This document shows positions 40,918 to 51,252 of a DNA stretch of 64,000 bases, piece after piece. The position numbers were made by a program, and so were the translations under genes. This DNA comes from Chloropicon primus (lineage: Eukaryota > Chlorophyta > Chloropicophyceae > Chloropicales > Chloropicaceae), in NCBI GenBank assembly GCA_023205875.1, contig CP060762.1:682001-746000 (forward strand), given 5' to 3'. Every line of letters begins with the position of its first letter. Within the stretch, counting starts at the first letter, position 1. The notes under the pieces are model-generated. The model saw nothing but the letters and a program-made list of their open reading frames with translations. It was not told the DNA's origin and ran no database searches.

Positions 40918-42319
40918 CTACACTTCCTCGTCCAACCACTGGTTCAGTGTGTTTGTAGCTCCCCTGGCCCCGGACTCCCTCACCTCCTTCCTCTTCCGCC
41001 TCTTCTTCTCCTTGGCGTACTCTTTCAGCACACGTTCCCTTCTCAAGATGTAAGCATAACGGAACCTCTCTGCGATGGGGATCTGGTCTTTCAAGCTCAG
41101 CCTCGCCGCGGCAGCCTCGAGTCCTGGAGGGTGGTCCCCTGGCTCGGCCCTCGCCTCCCACGGCATCATCTTTTCCCCCGTCTTGTTCCAGCTCCTCCTT
41201 GTGCTGAACACCTCGCCTCTCAGGGATTCCACCCCCATGGAATCGAGAAGATCCTCCAGGTCCTTCGGCGACAAGTCAACCTCCCCGTGAATCACTTGGA
41301 ACGTCGTCGGCTTCCTCGATTCCCTGAGAAGCCTTGATGGCGAAGAGCTCTTGGGGTCAGCAAACAAAACGGATGATTGACTGTTGCATCCCGTTTCGGG
41401 GGAGCGGCCAATGTTACGCCGGTGGTGGCGGTGGTTCGGTTTCGCTGACTCAGACCAAGTGTTAAATATTTATCCAGTCATGTTTGGAAAAGTCCAGCAG
41501 AAGTTCCAATCATCGTCAACGAGCACCTCTCACTATCGTCCACCCCAGAAGAAAGAAAACACGCGCGGCAAGACTTACCTTGTTCTCGCGCAGTGCGTTT
41601 TGACCCACTCCTCGACTTCCTTTGGGCAGTCTGGCCAGACCAATTCAGACAGCTGGGCGAGCTTCCCCTCCTCGTCCTCGAAAGAAGAGAGGTGATCCTC
41701 CCAGGAATCGATCGAGGAGTCCCTGAGCGGAGGAGAGACAATCAATCACCGCGAAGAAACGCGCGAGGAGTCAGTTCTCCCCGTCGCCCCCCAACCACTC
41801 CATTCCACACGTGCACAACTCCTTCGTGAGTTGGACTTACCCTTGGTCCTCCAGCCGGGGCAACACAGCTTTGAGCTGGTTCAAGTGCAGGCGGTAGCGC
41901 TCTTGGCTGACGTACTTGTCCAGGTCGCGGAGCTCCAGGTGCTCGAGGTCTCTGCAGTGTCGCGCCAATAGCGGAAAGACGTCGCCTTCGAGAACGCACC
42001 CAGCCAGGTTGATCGCTCTCAGCCTTGTCAAGCTTCCGAACACGGACTGGGCAAAGTTCTCCACCCTTACGAGCTCGCTACCAGTGGAGGCCAAGTCCAA
42101 ATATGACCAGTCGTTGGTGTCCACAAGACACTCCACCGCTCGGCCAAGCAGGGCCTTTCTCTTCGCCCCCGCGAACAACACCGCCCTGTGCCTCGCCGAG
42201 AGAACGTAAACCAGATGCTCTCCTGCAGCATCCAGGACCTCGTCCAAATGCTCCACCAGGTGCCGGAGCACCACATCTTGCAGCGTGGGAACCATGTGTC
42301 CATCCACCCGCCCCGTCAT
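40918..42319 (-). CDS. Leucine-rich repeat protein of unknown role
   Basis: Exons 41841-42319, 41579-41722 and 40918-41332, both junctions in phase 2, give 345 residues. Residues about 70-150 contain LRR-like strands of the F-box/RAD7 cysteine-containing style (WSYLDLASTGSELVRV, LRAINLAGCVLEGDVF, LEHLELRDLDKYV). No clear F-box precedes them. The middle part is acidic. The C-terminus is a long basic helix (LRRERVLKEYAKEKKRRKRK). The third exon acceptor (branch-like TTGCTGAC, then CATCAAG|G) was chosen because it keeps phase; it is the least certain junction. A nuclear or nucleolar binding protein is possible. The 3' end faces the J-domain gene 39 bases away. Confidence 0.7.
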
Positions 42320-42573
42320 GAGAGGTCAAGGTCAAGGTCTGGCCTCGGCAACGGCATCCCTCTTGCGTTCCCTTCCGTGGCGCACGTCATTGGAAAGCCC
42401 TCGCGACGACGAAGAAGAAGAAGAAGAAGGAGAAGGAGAGGGATGAGGAGGAGCGCCGCCCGTTCCTCCCTCGCGGTCCTCGCGGTCCTCGCGTCGTCGC
42501 GTCGCGTGTGCGTGATTGATCGCGATCGCGATGGAGACAAAACAAAGGGATCGATCGTGGGATCGCGCGCGCG

Positions 42574-43904
42574 ATGGCGCTCATGGGGGTCGGCAGAGGG
42601 CGGATGGCAGGGGCGAGGCGTGGGTTGGGGGCGAGGGCGAGGGCGACGAGGGGGTTTGCGGGATGGAAGCCTCCGCCGGAACGAGAACGGGAGCAAGGAC
42701 TGCACGAGAGGGTGAGGCGGAGGAAGGGGAAAGGGCGGAAGGGGGAAAGGGATGGGAGGGGGAGGGCTTCGGGGGAGTCGCTGAATGCGGGGAAGGCGAG
42801 GCCTCTGAGGGGGGACGCGGAGCCGCACATCAAGGAGGTCAAGGCGAGGGGTGAGGCCGGGGAAACGGAAAAGGAAAGGGCGAGGAGAGTCGTGGACGCT
42901 TTCGTGAGGTTCACCAGGCCACACACCATGATGGGGACCGCCATAAGCGTGACCTCCGTGTCCCTTCTGGCGCTGAGGAACTCCGCGGACATCGGAGGAG
43001 CCTTCGTGGCGAGCGTGGTCATCGCTTTGGTCGCGGCCCTGGCCATGAACATCAGCATCGTGGGCCTCAACCAAGTGTACGACGTGGATATTGACAAGGT
43101 GAACAAGCCGTACCTGCCCTTGGCGAGCGGCGAGTTCTCTGAGGGCACCGGGAAGGCCATCGTCTTAGGCACCGCACTGTTCAGTCTTGCGATAGGTAAG
43201 TCCAGAGACCAAGGCGCGCGACTGAGCCAGGAGACTCACTGCTGCTCTTCATTCCACTTTTTTTTTTGACTCCTCTCTCTCCAGGTGTTGCCTCCGGGTC
43301 TCTGCCTCTGATGCTCACGCTGGTCGCGAGCTTGCTGCTGGGGATCTTTTACTCGGCAGACTTGCCCTTGCTGCGCTGGAAGAGGTTCCCAGTCCTGGCT
43401 GCCATGTGCATCCTGGCGGTGCGGGCGGTGATCGTGCAGCTCGGGTTCTTCAATCACGTCAGGTCGGCCTTGACTCTCCACGTGGGATCCGTCGTCAAGG
43501 ACCGCTTCGAGTGGGCAAGCTCCTTGGGTTTGGTGTTTGGAACCGGGTTTATGGTCCTCTTTTCGGTCGCCATTGCGCTGTTCAAGGACCTTCCTGACAT
43601 CGTGGGGGACGAGAAGGCAGGGATCAAGACCCTGAGCGTCGTCCTGGGCCGGGACTTCGTCTTCAGGGCCTGCAACGCCCTGTTGATGGCGGCCTACGCC
43701 TCGGCCGTGGCGGTGGGTCTGTTCTGTACGAACGTGTGGTGGAGCAAGGCGATCACTGTGGGCGCCCACTCTATTCTCGGGCTCGCCCTGGTCCGCCGGT
43801 CCCGCGACGTCGATCTGTCGAGCTCGGACTCCCTGTACTCGTTCTACATGTTCATCTGGAAACTCTTTTACGCGGAGTACTTGCTTCTTCCGTTCATACG
43901 GTGA
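42574..43904 (+). CDS. VTE2: Homogentisate phytyl/prenyltransferase (tocopherol or plastoquinone pathway)
   Basis: Exons 42574-43195 and 43285-43904 (phase 1; GTAAGT donor, TCTCTCCAG acceptor) give 413 residues. The UbiA-type enzyme condenses homogentisate with a prenyl diphosphate in the plastid inner envelope. Both Asp-rich, Mg-binding motifs are present: NQVYDVDIDKVNKPYLPLAS and KDLPDIVGDEKAGIKTLS. The sequence around them matches plant HPT. Eight or nine hydrophobic segments are visible. Residues 1-105 are basic with many Arg/Gly/Lys, as in a plastid transit peptide, and longer than usual. Phytyl (VTE2-1) versus solanesyl (VTE2-2/HST) specificity cannot be decided by eye. A 58-bp minisatellite begins about 145 bases downstream of the stop. 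Confidence 0.93.
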
Positions 43905-44049
43905 GGTTCCGCGCGGTGCATCCTCGGTCCATGGATGCTGCTGATGGATCCCACGTCCCTCCTCAAAATAAAACCCAAGTTCTTCGTTGGCATCACTGAT
44001 GTCTTCTGTATTCTATCTATGTTTCATCCCCTCCTCCTCCTCCTGTCTC

Positions 44050-44400
44050 TTTATCCCGTTCCAAGGATCCGATGGATGTTGCCTTTGGTTCCTCCTCCTG
44101 TCTCTCCCTCTTTATCCCGTTCCAAGGATCGGATGGACGATACCTTTGGTTCCTCCTCTTCCTGTCTCTTTATCCCGTTCCAAGGATCGGATGGACGATA
44201 CCTTTGGTTCCTCCTCTTCCTGTCTCTTTATCCCGTTCCAAGGATCGGATGGACGATACCTTTGGTTCCTCCTCTTCCTGTCTCTTTATCCCGTTCCAAG
44301 GATCGGATGGACGATACCTTTGGTTCCTCCTCTTCCTGTCTCTTTATCCCGTTCCAAGGATCGGATGGATGATGCCTTTGGTTCCTCCTGTCTTTGTCCT
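44050..44400 (+). repeat. 58-bp minisatellite, six copies
   Basis: The unit begins TTTATCCCGTTCCAAGGATC and repeats at 44050, 44111, 44169, 44227, 44285 and 44343. The four from 44111 to 44342 are nearly identical at exactly 58 bases; the first and last copies are variant. Because 58 is not a multiple of three, three plus-strand frames stay open across it, giving false repeat proteins. It follows the prenyltransferase gene and may sit in its 3' untranslated region. Confidence 0.95.
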
Positions 44401-45036
44401 CGTCCAGTGTCGCTCCAGTGGAGTCGAGTCCAGTGGAGAGGTCACCCTGTGGTCTGAGGAGCCACGCCTGGCCGTCCCGGGGTTGGGAACGGGTTCCCCT
44501 TTCCTCCATGTTGCCGCCCTCTCCCTCGACCGTTGATTTGTCCGTTGTTCATTAACTTAAGAAAATACGACACAACGAAATTGAAATCAAATCCATCCAG
44601 TGACAGACAAGATCCAGAGGGGAACCATCAGAGCGACGAGGACGGCGACCAGGACGACGGCGACGAGGACGGCGAGGACGACGAGGACGACGGCGACGAG
44701 GAGGAGGACACTGGCCAGTGGCGTGACGGGCAATCCATTCAATCGACACTCTGCGATACGAGTTGGGAGGTTGGAAATAAGGACGGTGGAAACCCTTCCC
44801 TTTGTACGACACGACACAGGGGCACAGGGCGGCACGAGGAGGAACACGAAGCTACGGTTATACGACGAGAGGTGGTGGACAGGGAAAGGGTAGGGAGGGG
44901 ACGAAGACAGGAAGGTGTGGACGGGAGGGTTTCGATTGCGGCAACAGGACGCACACACACACGCACACACACACACACAGAGGAAAGGCGTGTGGTTCGT
45001 TGAACAGATAGATAGCTAGATAGAACTTAGTTAGGG
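44401..45036 (+). other. Intergenic with GACGAG-type microsatellites
   Basis: No gene supported. A purine-rich (GACGAG/GACGGC)n tract lies at about 44634-44708 and an (AC)n run at about 44950-44980. This region must hold the promoter of the HARE-HTH gene. Confidence 0.45.
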
Positions 45037-45364
45037 ATGAGGAGCTTGCACATTGACTGGGACGATGAAAACCTTGACAAGGTGAGTTGAGCGTGAAGAC
45101 AGAAGATCGATCGGAGAAACAAGATCGTGAGCGACGGCTTTCTGACTCTTACCGCTTTGCTCTCGACTTTTTAGGACGAACTGAAGGAGGTGGACAGCTA
45201 CTTCAGTTACCAGACGGATGACAACGAATCCGACGGGACGGAGTACTGCGTGAACAGCGTCGATTACACCACGATGCCACTGCAGGTGCCCGAGAGCTTG
45301 TCACGCAAAGGTGAGCCAACCTCTGCTCCGATCCTTCCTCACGGCACCGGCCCACTGACACAAG

Positions 45365-45397
<33 letters not shown>

Positions 45398-46271
45398 CCT
45401 TGTTGCATTCCTGAAAGATTTAAACTTGGACCTCTTCTGCGAGCCGGAGGGGTACAGAGACTGGCTGACGACGGCGTACGACTCGCCGGTGTCCACCCTG
45501 ATCGACATCGACATCCACGGCGAGTCCGTTGCCGACCAGCGTGTCTCCCCGTACTACACGGAGTACGGCATGTCCTTTGACGGCTTCGGCATATCTTATG
45601 TACCGTACGGGGAGGCTCAGGGCAGGCTGCTGGTGGAAGGAGACTTTGACGGAAACTGCAGCAGCCTGCGGTCCGAGTACAGCGACAGCCGAAGGGGCGG
45701 CAAGGCGGGCAGGGAGCACGACTGCACGGCCACCAGTCCGGTGAAGGGCGAGCTGAAGCGGACCAAGTCCGGGAACTACATCTGCAGTAGGGGCTCCATG
45801 TCCCGCAAGAGGGAAAGGGAATCCAAGGCAGAGGACTTGGATTACGGCTCCGGGGGCGAGAACTCCACCTTTGACATGAGGAAGCACACCGCCAAGACCA
45901 ACAGCCGGGGGGACAGCCACGGCAGCGTGGTCAACACTTCCATCCTCGAGCAGGACCGCGCCAAGTTCAAGCCCCACAGCATCAAGGCCTCCATCTTCCA
46001 GGTTCTGGAGGAGGCCGGGCCTCGCGGGCTCCAGGTGGCTCAGATCGTCGAGGTGACCCAGGAGAGGGGCATGAAGGACTGGCGGGGCGTCCTGACGCCC
46101 AAGTGCACGGTCTCCGCCTCTTGCTCCACTGACCCCGTCTTTGTCCGCGTGGCCCCGGGAACCTTTACGCTCCGCGCCTTGCTGGACATGAGCAGCATTC
46201 CTGTCGCCAAGTCCACGACGCTCAGGAAGAGGAAGAGGACGAGGACGTCTTACCACCAGTGCTACGCCTGA
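45037..46271 (+). CDS. HARE-HTH (winged helix) domain protein
   Basis: Exons 45037-45081, 45175-45310 and 45418-46271 (phases 0 and 1) give 344 residues. The C-terminal part, about residues 240-325, reads as a HARE-HTH domain: SIKASIFQVLEEAGPRGLQV, AQIVEVTQERGMKDWRG, TPKCTVSASCSTDPVFVRV and PGTFTLRAL. In known proteins (plant HB1-type, animal ASXL, some bacterial nucleases) this winged helix is linked to DNA or modified-DNA recognition in chromatin. The N-terminal 150 residues are acidic and aromatic with many Tyr/Asp. The centre is Ser/Lys/Arg-rich with a possible nuclear signal (SRKRERESKAED). No partner domain is seen. A nuclear DNA-binding role is inferred. Confidence 0.8.
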
Positions 46272-47055
46272 TTGAACGACCCCAAGAGGATTGAAGACCG
46301 CGAATGATTTTTTCTCTGGTGGTACCTGGGAGTGCGAAAGACAGTCAGACAGAGAGAGAGAGAGAGAGGCTCTCGTTGACGTTGACGGCCTTGCCTTTCT
46401 GAAAAAAAAAAACCATCACTTATGAAACGTATAAATATTGCTATAAGTACAACCACGAAACACGAGAAGAACGTCCCTCCTCCCTCCTCCGTTCCCCTTT
46501 TATGCCACCAGGAGAGAGGCGAGTGGAGTACACACCCCATTCCGGGGAGAAGGCTTTGGTCCCAAAGAGAAGACATCCATCGCGTTGACGCATCGCATCG
46601 CATCGCATCGCATCGCATCGCAATCACCCCATTGCCCTTTGTCCCTGTCTTCCCTGCCTTCCTTTCCGGTATTCTGTGAGAAACGTCACGACTTTGTCCG
46701 TCACGGCTTTGTGGCTCTAAAGCTTCCAGCGGGATCAACGTTTGAGGTGGAGAGGTGCGCCACTGCTGGCACAGCCTCCGCGACTCAAGCAGAGGGAGAA
46801 ACACGCCGCATTGAACGAATCGAAGATCTAAACAATCCACTGGTTTGTCCTCAACCTCCAAACAGACCAAGGGTTAGGTGCGCTTGACGGACACGGGACC
46901 TCAACCACATCATCTTCTGGACAACCTTCCTCTGATTATCAACGTCATCATCATCATCATCAGCAGCATCGTCGTCGTCAATAGACCCATCACGTGGAGG
47001 TGAGAGAGGTTGGTTGATTGGTTGGAGGTCGAGGGATAGCAGGAGCGGTTGTGGC
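46272..47055 (+). other. Intergenic with (GCATC)n and (ATC)n repeats
   Basis: About 780 bases without a supported gene. A pentamer array GCATC lies at about 46592-46622, an A run at about 46402-46411 and an (ATC)n/(GTC)n tract near 46944-46982. The WD40 gene promoter should lie at its right end. Confidence 0.45.
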
Positions 47056-48435
47056 ATGTGCAAGGTGGTGGGCACGGGGGAGGGGTTCATGCTGACTCAG
47101 AGGAGTTGCGACGCGTCGCAGTGCCTGCTGTGCTCGAGGCGAGGGGATGAGGTCTTGAAGAGGTACGTGGGGGACGCGGACTTGGAGAGGCCGTCGGGAC
47201 AAGATGCCCTGTCTCACGTGTTCAAGTCGCCCCCGGCCTCGCCCACGAGGACCGGGGTGGACCACTCGGTGGCCCGGGATGTCCCGGAGCACGAGAGCTC
47301 GAGGTTGCTGGAGTTCCTCCCGGAGCTTTGCGGCGAGGGGGACCTCTCTGGGGAGAGCAGTTTCCGGGACCACGTCGTGCCTCAGCTCTCTTGCAACAGG
47401 AGGAGGGAGACGTACGAGGTGAGGGAGAGCACGAGCGACAAGAGGGACAAGGTGATTGCCAAGATGGACTTTCGGTCCGCGGGCGGGTTCTTCGCCACGG
47501 CCACCTCCTGCAAGGAGCTCTGCATTCACAATATAGCCGACCGCGGCGTCGGTGGGGGCGGGGGTGGCCAGGACGAGTCTCGGGAGACCGACTCCATCGA
47601 CCCTCGCTGGGTTCACAGGTCCAGCGCCAAGCTGAGCTCCTTGGTGTGGAACAACCATTCGAACATGATCACGGTGGGGGACCACTACGGGGAGCTGACC
47701 CGCGTGGACGTCGAAACGTGCCACATCGTGAGGGAAGTCGACGAGGGGAACGGGTCTCCCGTCTTGGATCTCAAGAGGAACAGGCACTTCGACACGATGT
47801 GCCTCCTCACTTCCACGAAGAGCGGGACCGTCAAGCTTTGGGCGGAAGACCTTAGCGACAGTCTCTCCATCACGGACGAGACTCACACCATCCCAGTTTG
47901 CGGGGTCGCATTCTCCCCCTTGAACGTCAACTGGATCGCCATGGCGAGGTCCGACTCGACGGTGTGCGTCTACGACGTGAGGTACGTGACCGCACCGCTG
48001 TGGACGACCAATGTGGGCGGGTCCGGGAGCGCCGTGGCCCACGTCGACTACTGCGGCGACGGGGACGTCGTGTGCTCCTCCTTGAACGACGGGATCTCCG
48101 TGTGGGAGAGCCAGAAGGTCAGGGAAGGGCACCTCAGCATGGCCAAGAGGCCCCCCCTCACTTTCGACAGCCATCAGCTGACCAAGCACTTTGTGGGCCT
48201 CTCCGTGAGCGAGGGCGACCTGATCGCCAGCGGCTCGGAGGACGGGAAGGCGTACGTCTACAGCCGGACCAGCAGGATGCCGGTTACGGTGTGCGAGAGC
48301 CTAGCCGGGGACAAATGCGTCACGGCCGTGGAGTGGATTCCAAAGGGCCAGTCCTCTGGCCCCTCGCTTGGCCTCCTGGTGGCCCAAGGGTCCTCCATTC
48401 GCAGGTTCGAGATCGATCCCCCCGCGGCTGTCTGA
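47056..48435 (+). CDS. COP1/SPA/RUP-type WD40 protein
   Basis: Single exon, 459 residues from the ATG at 47056 (the upstream TTG is not a start). The beta-propeller begins near residue 145 (VIAKMDFRSAGGFFATATSCKEL) and runs to the C-terminus with about seven blades. The blade KHFVGLSVSEGDLIASGSED with YVYSRTSRMPV is highly like the FVGL-x-V ... CGSE ... VYH segment of COP1, SPA and RUP proteins. No RING finger or coiled coil precedes it, so the shape is closest to RUP, which in plants inactivates the UV-B receptor UVR8. The N-terminal 140 residues contain CLLCSR and acidic stretches. A light-signalling role is inferred from family only. Confidence 0.82.
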   Translation: MCKVVGTGEGFMLTQRSCDASQCLLCSRRGDEVLKRYVGDADLERPSGQDALSHVFKSPPASPTRTGVDHSVARDVPEHESSRLLEFLPELCGEGDLSGESSFRDHVVPQLSCNRRRETYEVRESTSDKRDKVIAKMDFRSAGGFFATATSCKELCIHNIADRGVGGGGGGQDESRETDSIDPRWVHRSSAKLSSLVWNNHSNMITVGDHYGELTRVDVETCHIVREVDEGNGSPVLDLKRNRHFDTMCLLTSTKSGTVKLWAEDLSDSLSITDETHTIPVCGVAFSPLNVNWIAMARSDSTVCVYDVRYVTAPLWTTNVGGSGSAVAHVDYCGDGDVVCSSLNDGISVWESQKVREGHLSMAKRPPLTFDSHQLTKHFVGLSVSEGDLIASGSEDGKAYVYSRTSRMPVTVCESLAGDKCVTAVEWIPKGQSSGPSLGLLVAQGSSIRRFEIDPPAAV

Positions 48436-49334
48436 ATGGTTGGACCCCCCCCCACGCACCCACGCACGCGTGTAGTCCGCAGCATTCTTTATTGTTCTTC
48501 TAATGTTATAATGATACCCCAATTCGTCGATCGAGCGCGCGGCGCGTCACTGTTCCTTCCCTTCGGAGCAACCCCCCCCCACACGACAATCACGGGGTGC
48601 AGTGGGATTGCTTGGTTCGGAAGAACGCGGTGTCACACATCATATCACCCATCGTGCTTCCATGCCCTTGACCTCCTCCCCGGCATGGACAACAAGGCGA
48701 TGCCATGATCCTCGCCCTCCTGTGTGCGTCGTGGTCCCTCCCTCCTCTTGCTGACTCCTCAGGCCACCAGGAGAGAAGAGAGAAGAGAGAGAGAGAGAGG
48801 TGAACAATGGTGCAAAGGATTGATTCCTTGGATTGGTTCCAACTCATCGATCCATCCCCTCTCCCTCTCCTCCCTGGCCTCGTCCTCCACCTTTGATCTT
48901 TGATCCTCAGAAGATCTTGATCTCTGCCTTATCCAATGAACGAACGAACGGGAGACGGAGGACACGGGGACTGGACTGGAGACAAGGACCAAGAGGTAAG
49001 GAGACGGCAGCGACGGCGACGACGGAGGTGGAGAGCGGGGGCGCAAGGACGACGCGAGAGGGAACACACCCAGTTTACCCTCAAGGGAGTCTCGAGGAGT
49101 CACGGGGTACGGGACGCGCGCTTTGTCCTCCCTAGGGAGAAGGAGAAGAAGAAGTGGAGTGGTTTGGGGGATGGATGGATGGGCTTTGCTTCGTCTTGGT
49201 CCTGTTGCTCTGTTCGAGGTCTGCGTCGTGTGCTGACTCTGTTACTCTGTGTTTGTCTTGCTCCCCTCCTCCTCCTGGATGGCGGCAACGTCTTGGCGAC
49301 GACGGACGGGTACGGATGCGATAGTAGCGAGACG
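48436..49334 (+). other. Intergenic, no gene seen
   Basis: About 900 bases. It holds C runs after the WD40 stop, a (GA)n tract at about 48775-48800 and a purine-rich (GACGGC)n tract near 48990-49030. An in-frame extension of the next gene back to 48936 exists, but it is Arg-rich and low complexity, so I left it out. Confidence 0.4.
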
Positions 49335-50053
49335 ATGGCATTGAGTTTGAAGAGCGGAGCGAGAGCATGGTCAGCAACGGCTGGGGCCGCGAGCCAGAGG
49401 GGCAGCTTGTCCACCGCCCTGACGAGGGCGAGGCCGGCGAGGGAGGAAAGCGGGATCGTGTCGTTCCCGCACCCCAAGCTCAGCTTGGGGGAGAGCTTGG
49501 CTCTTGTGGCGACGACGGCAGTTGCTCTGGGGTGCGCCTCCTCTGCGGAGGCCAAAGTCGTCATGAAGAAGATCGATTCTCAGAAGGTTTTCCAGCCTGA
49601 GGTGACGCAGAGGCAGCCCAAGGGCCCAAGGAAGCCAAGGGCCAAGAGCGGGGGAGGAATGAGCATGCCTGCCCTCTCCGCGCCCTCCGTCTCCGTGCCT
49701 ACTATCGGAAGCGGGCCCGTTGCATCCATAGCTCCCATCGCATTGAGCGTGGGTGCTCTTGGGGCAGCCACAGTGGTGAGTCACCCCGTCCTCGTGCCGT
49801 CCCCTCGGTTCCTTTCTTGAGAGTCGTCTTGAGCGCAACTGACCGTGGAGTCGCCAATCCGCTTCTGTTTTTTTGCTCGCCTTCCCCTCTCCCTCTCCCT
49901 CTCCTCCCTCTTGGCTTGGCTGGAATCGAAACCCAGGCCGCCTCTAAAGCCGACGATGGCTTCTGGGATTTCATCAACGAGGGCATGGCGAAGGATGTCA
50001 GCTCCTACGTCGGCGGCGAGGAGGGTTTGAAGGACTCGGAGTTTTTCAACTAA
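49335..50053 (+). CDS. Small plastid-targeted (thylakoid-type) protein of unknown function
   Basis: Exons 49335-49775 and 49937-50053 (phase 0; GTGAGT donor, ACCCAG acceptor) give 185 residues. MALSLKSGARAWSATAG opens a transit-like peptide. A hydrophobic stretch with an AxA end follows (ALVATTAVALGCASSAEA, about residues 55-72), as in thylakoid-transfer signals. A Pro/Lys/Arg segment (RQPKGPRKPRAKSGGG), a Gly/Ala/Pro/Ile-rich second hydrophobic stretch (about 115-147), and an acidic tail (DDGFWDFINEGMAKDVSSYV) come next. Longer starts at 49179 or 48936 are open but less natural. I do not know the family; a small thylakoid membrane protein is likely. Confidence 0.7.
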
Positions 50054-50424
50054 CTCCTCGATAACCCACCCCTTTAGAACAGCAAGCATTCATTCCTGGA
50101 TTCCGTACTCCGATGCAATAAAGTGGGGTGGCTGGCCACCATCCACCACCCGTCATCACCTATTTGTCACTAAATACGATCCGATACACATACACACCAC
50201 CACCTCCACTCGGTGGCCTCTCCTCCCCTCTCCCTCTCCCTCTCCCTCAGAGAGATGCCTCCCGAGGATCGTCCAATCGTGCGCAAAACCTGAAACTCCA
50301 TCCAAGTCCCCGCCTGATCTTTCAGCCTGGCCTGTCCCTCCAACCTTCCCCTCGTTCCCTCCATCCCCTCCATCGCCTCCATCGCCACATCGCTCGTTCC
50401 CGCGCTCCATTCATCATCGGCACC
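50054..50424 (+). other. Intergenic, no gene seen
   Basis: It contains an AATAAA at about 50119 that may serve as polyadenylation signal for the previous gene, and (CTCCCT)n and (CCATCG)n pyrimidine tracts near 50220-50390 ahead of the RAB5IF start. Confidence 0.4.
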
Positions 50425-51172
50425 ATGGCGTCGTCTATGAGGAGGAGGGTGGCCAGGAGCGACAAGAGCGGGGACGAGGTGGACCACGAGGGCGCTGGGA
50501 TCGAAGGCGAATGGGACAAGGTCAGACCAACAACACAAGAAAAACAAAAACAAAAACAAAACAAAAAAACGAACGATAAACACAAACGAGAAGGGAGGTC
50601 TTTCCTTTCCCAAAGGCGATGCGCATCTCTCTGTGTGTGTGTGTGTATGTGTGTGTGTGTGTTCTTCATGTGGAGATTCGCGTCAGTGGTGCTGACCCTC
50701 ACTCGTCTCTTCGGTTTGTGTTTGCTTGTGGTTTTTCTCTCTCTCTCTCTTGGGATGGAACGGAACAGGACAAGCTCCTTGATGCGCTGCATTGGCTGAA
50801 GCAGATCATGGGCGTAATCTGTGGTGTCGTTTTTGGGTTTTTGCCCATCACAGGTTTCGTTGGGGCTGCCGCCTTCGCTGCAATCAATGCAGCCAGCTCG
50901 CACACCTTTTACCACTCTTACCTGCAGTGAGTATACAAGCCGATACGGCATCCTCTGTCTAGTCTCCTTCCCTTCCCTCTCTGGTGTCTCCCTCCAACGC
51001 CAAGCTAACCAGCATCACTATTCATTGGTTCTTGCGGTTTCTTTTCTTTGCGAACAGGATTGACGAGGACGACTATGGCGGCCACAGTGCGCTCCTGGGC
51101 GAAGGATTCATGCCCTCCGTCTTTGTCTTCCAGCTCTGTTGGATCTTGACGTACTCTTTGGTCCACTACTGA
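50425..51172 (+). CDS. RAB5IF: RAB5-interacting factor family protein (RAB5IF/C20orf24)
   Basis: Exons 50425-50520, 50769-50926 and 51058-51172 (phases 0 and 2) give 122 residues. The product aligns along its length with the RAB5IF family (Pfam Rab5ip): WLKQIMGVICGVVFGFLPI, FHSYLQ-type loop HTFYHSYLQIDEDDYGG, EGFMPSVFVFQLCWILTYS and a terminal HY. Three hydrophobic helices are visible. Animal members act in ER membrane-protein insertion and respirasome assembly and were first found as RAB5 partners. The N-terminal 30 residues are charged and probably cytosolic. Long CA/GT-type repeats fill the first intron. Confidence 0.9.
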
Positions 51173-51252
51173 GGAAGGGAAACGAAAATAAAGATACCAT
51201 TACTTTTTTCTTGAAACCACGAATCATCACCGGCAATGCTTAAGCCCCCGAC

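Noticed and set aside
44050-44400. Possible CRISPR-like array
   Set aside because: Units are contiguous with no unique spacers, and the genome is eukaryotic.
43935-44536. Three overlapping repeat-protein frames
   Set aside because: All come from the 58-bp minisatellite, which is open in every frame by arithmetic.
46990-48189. A 399-codon minus-strand frame over the WD40 gene
   Set aside because: Antisense shadow; propeller blades are read on plus.
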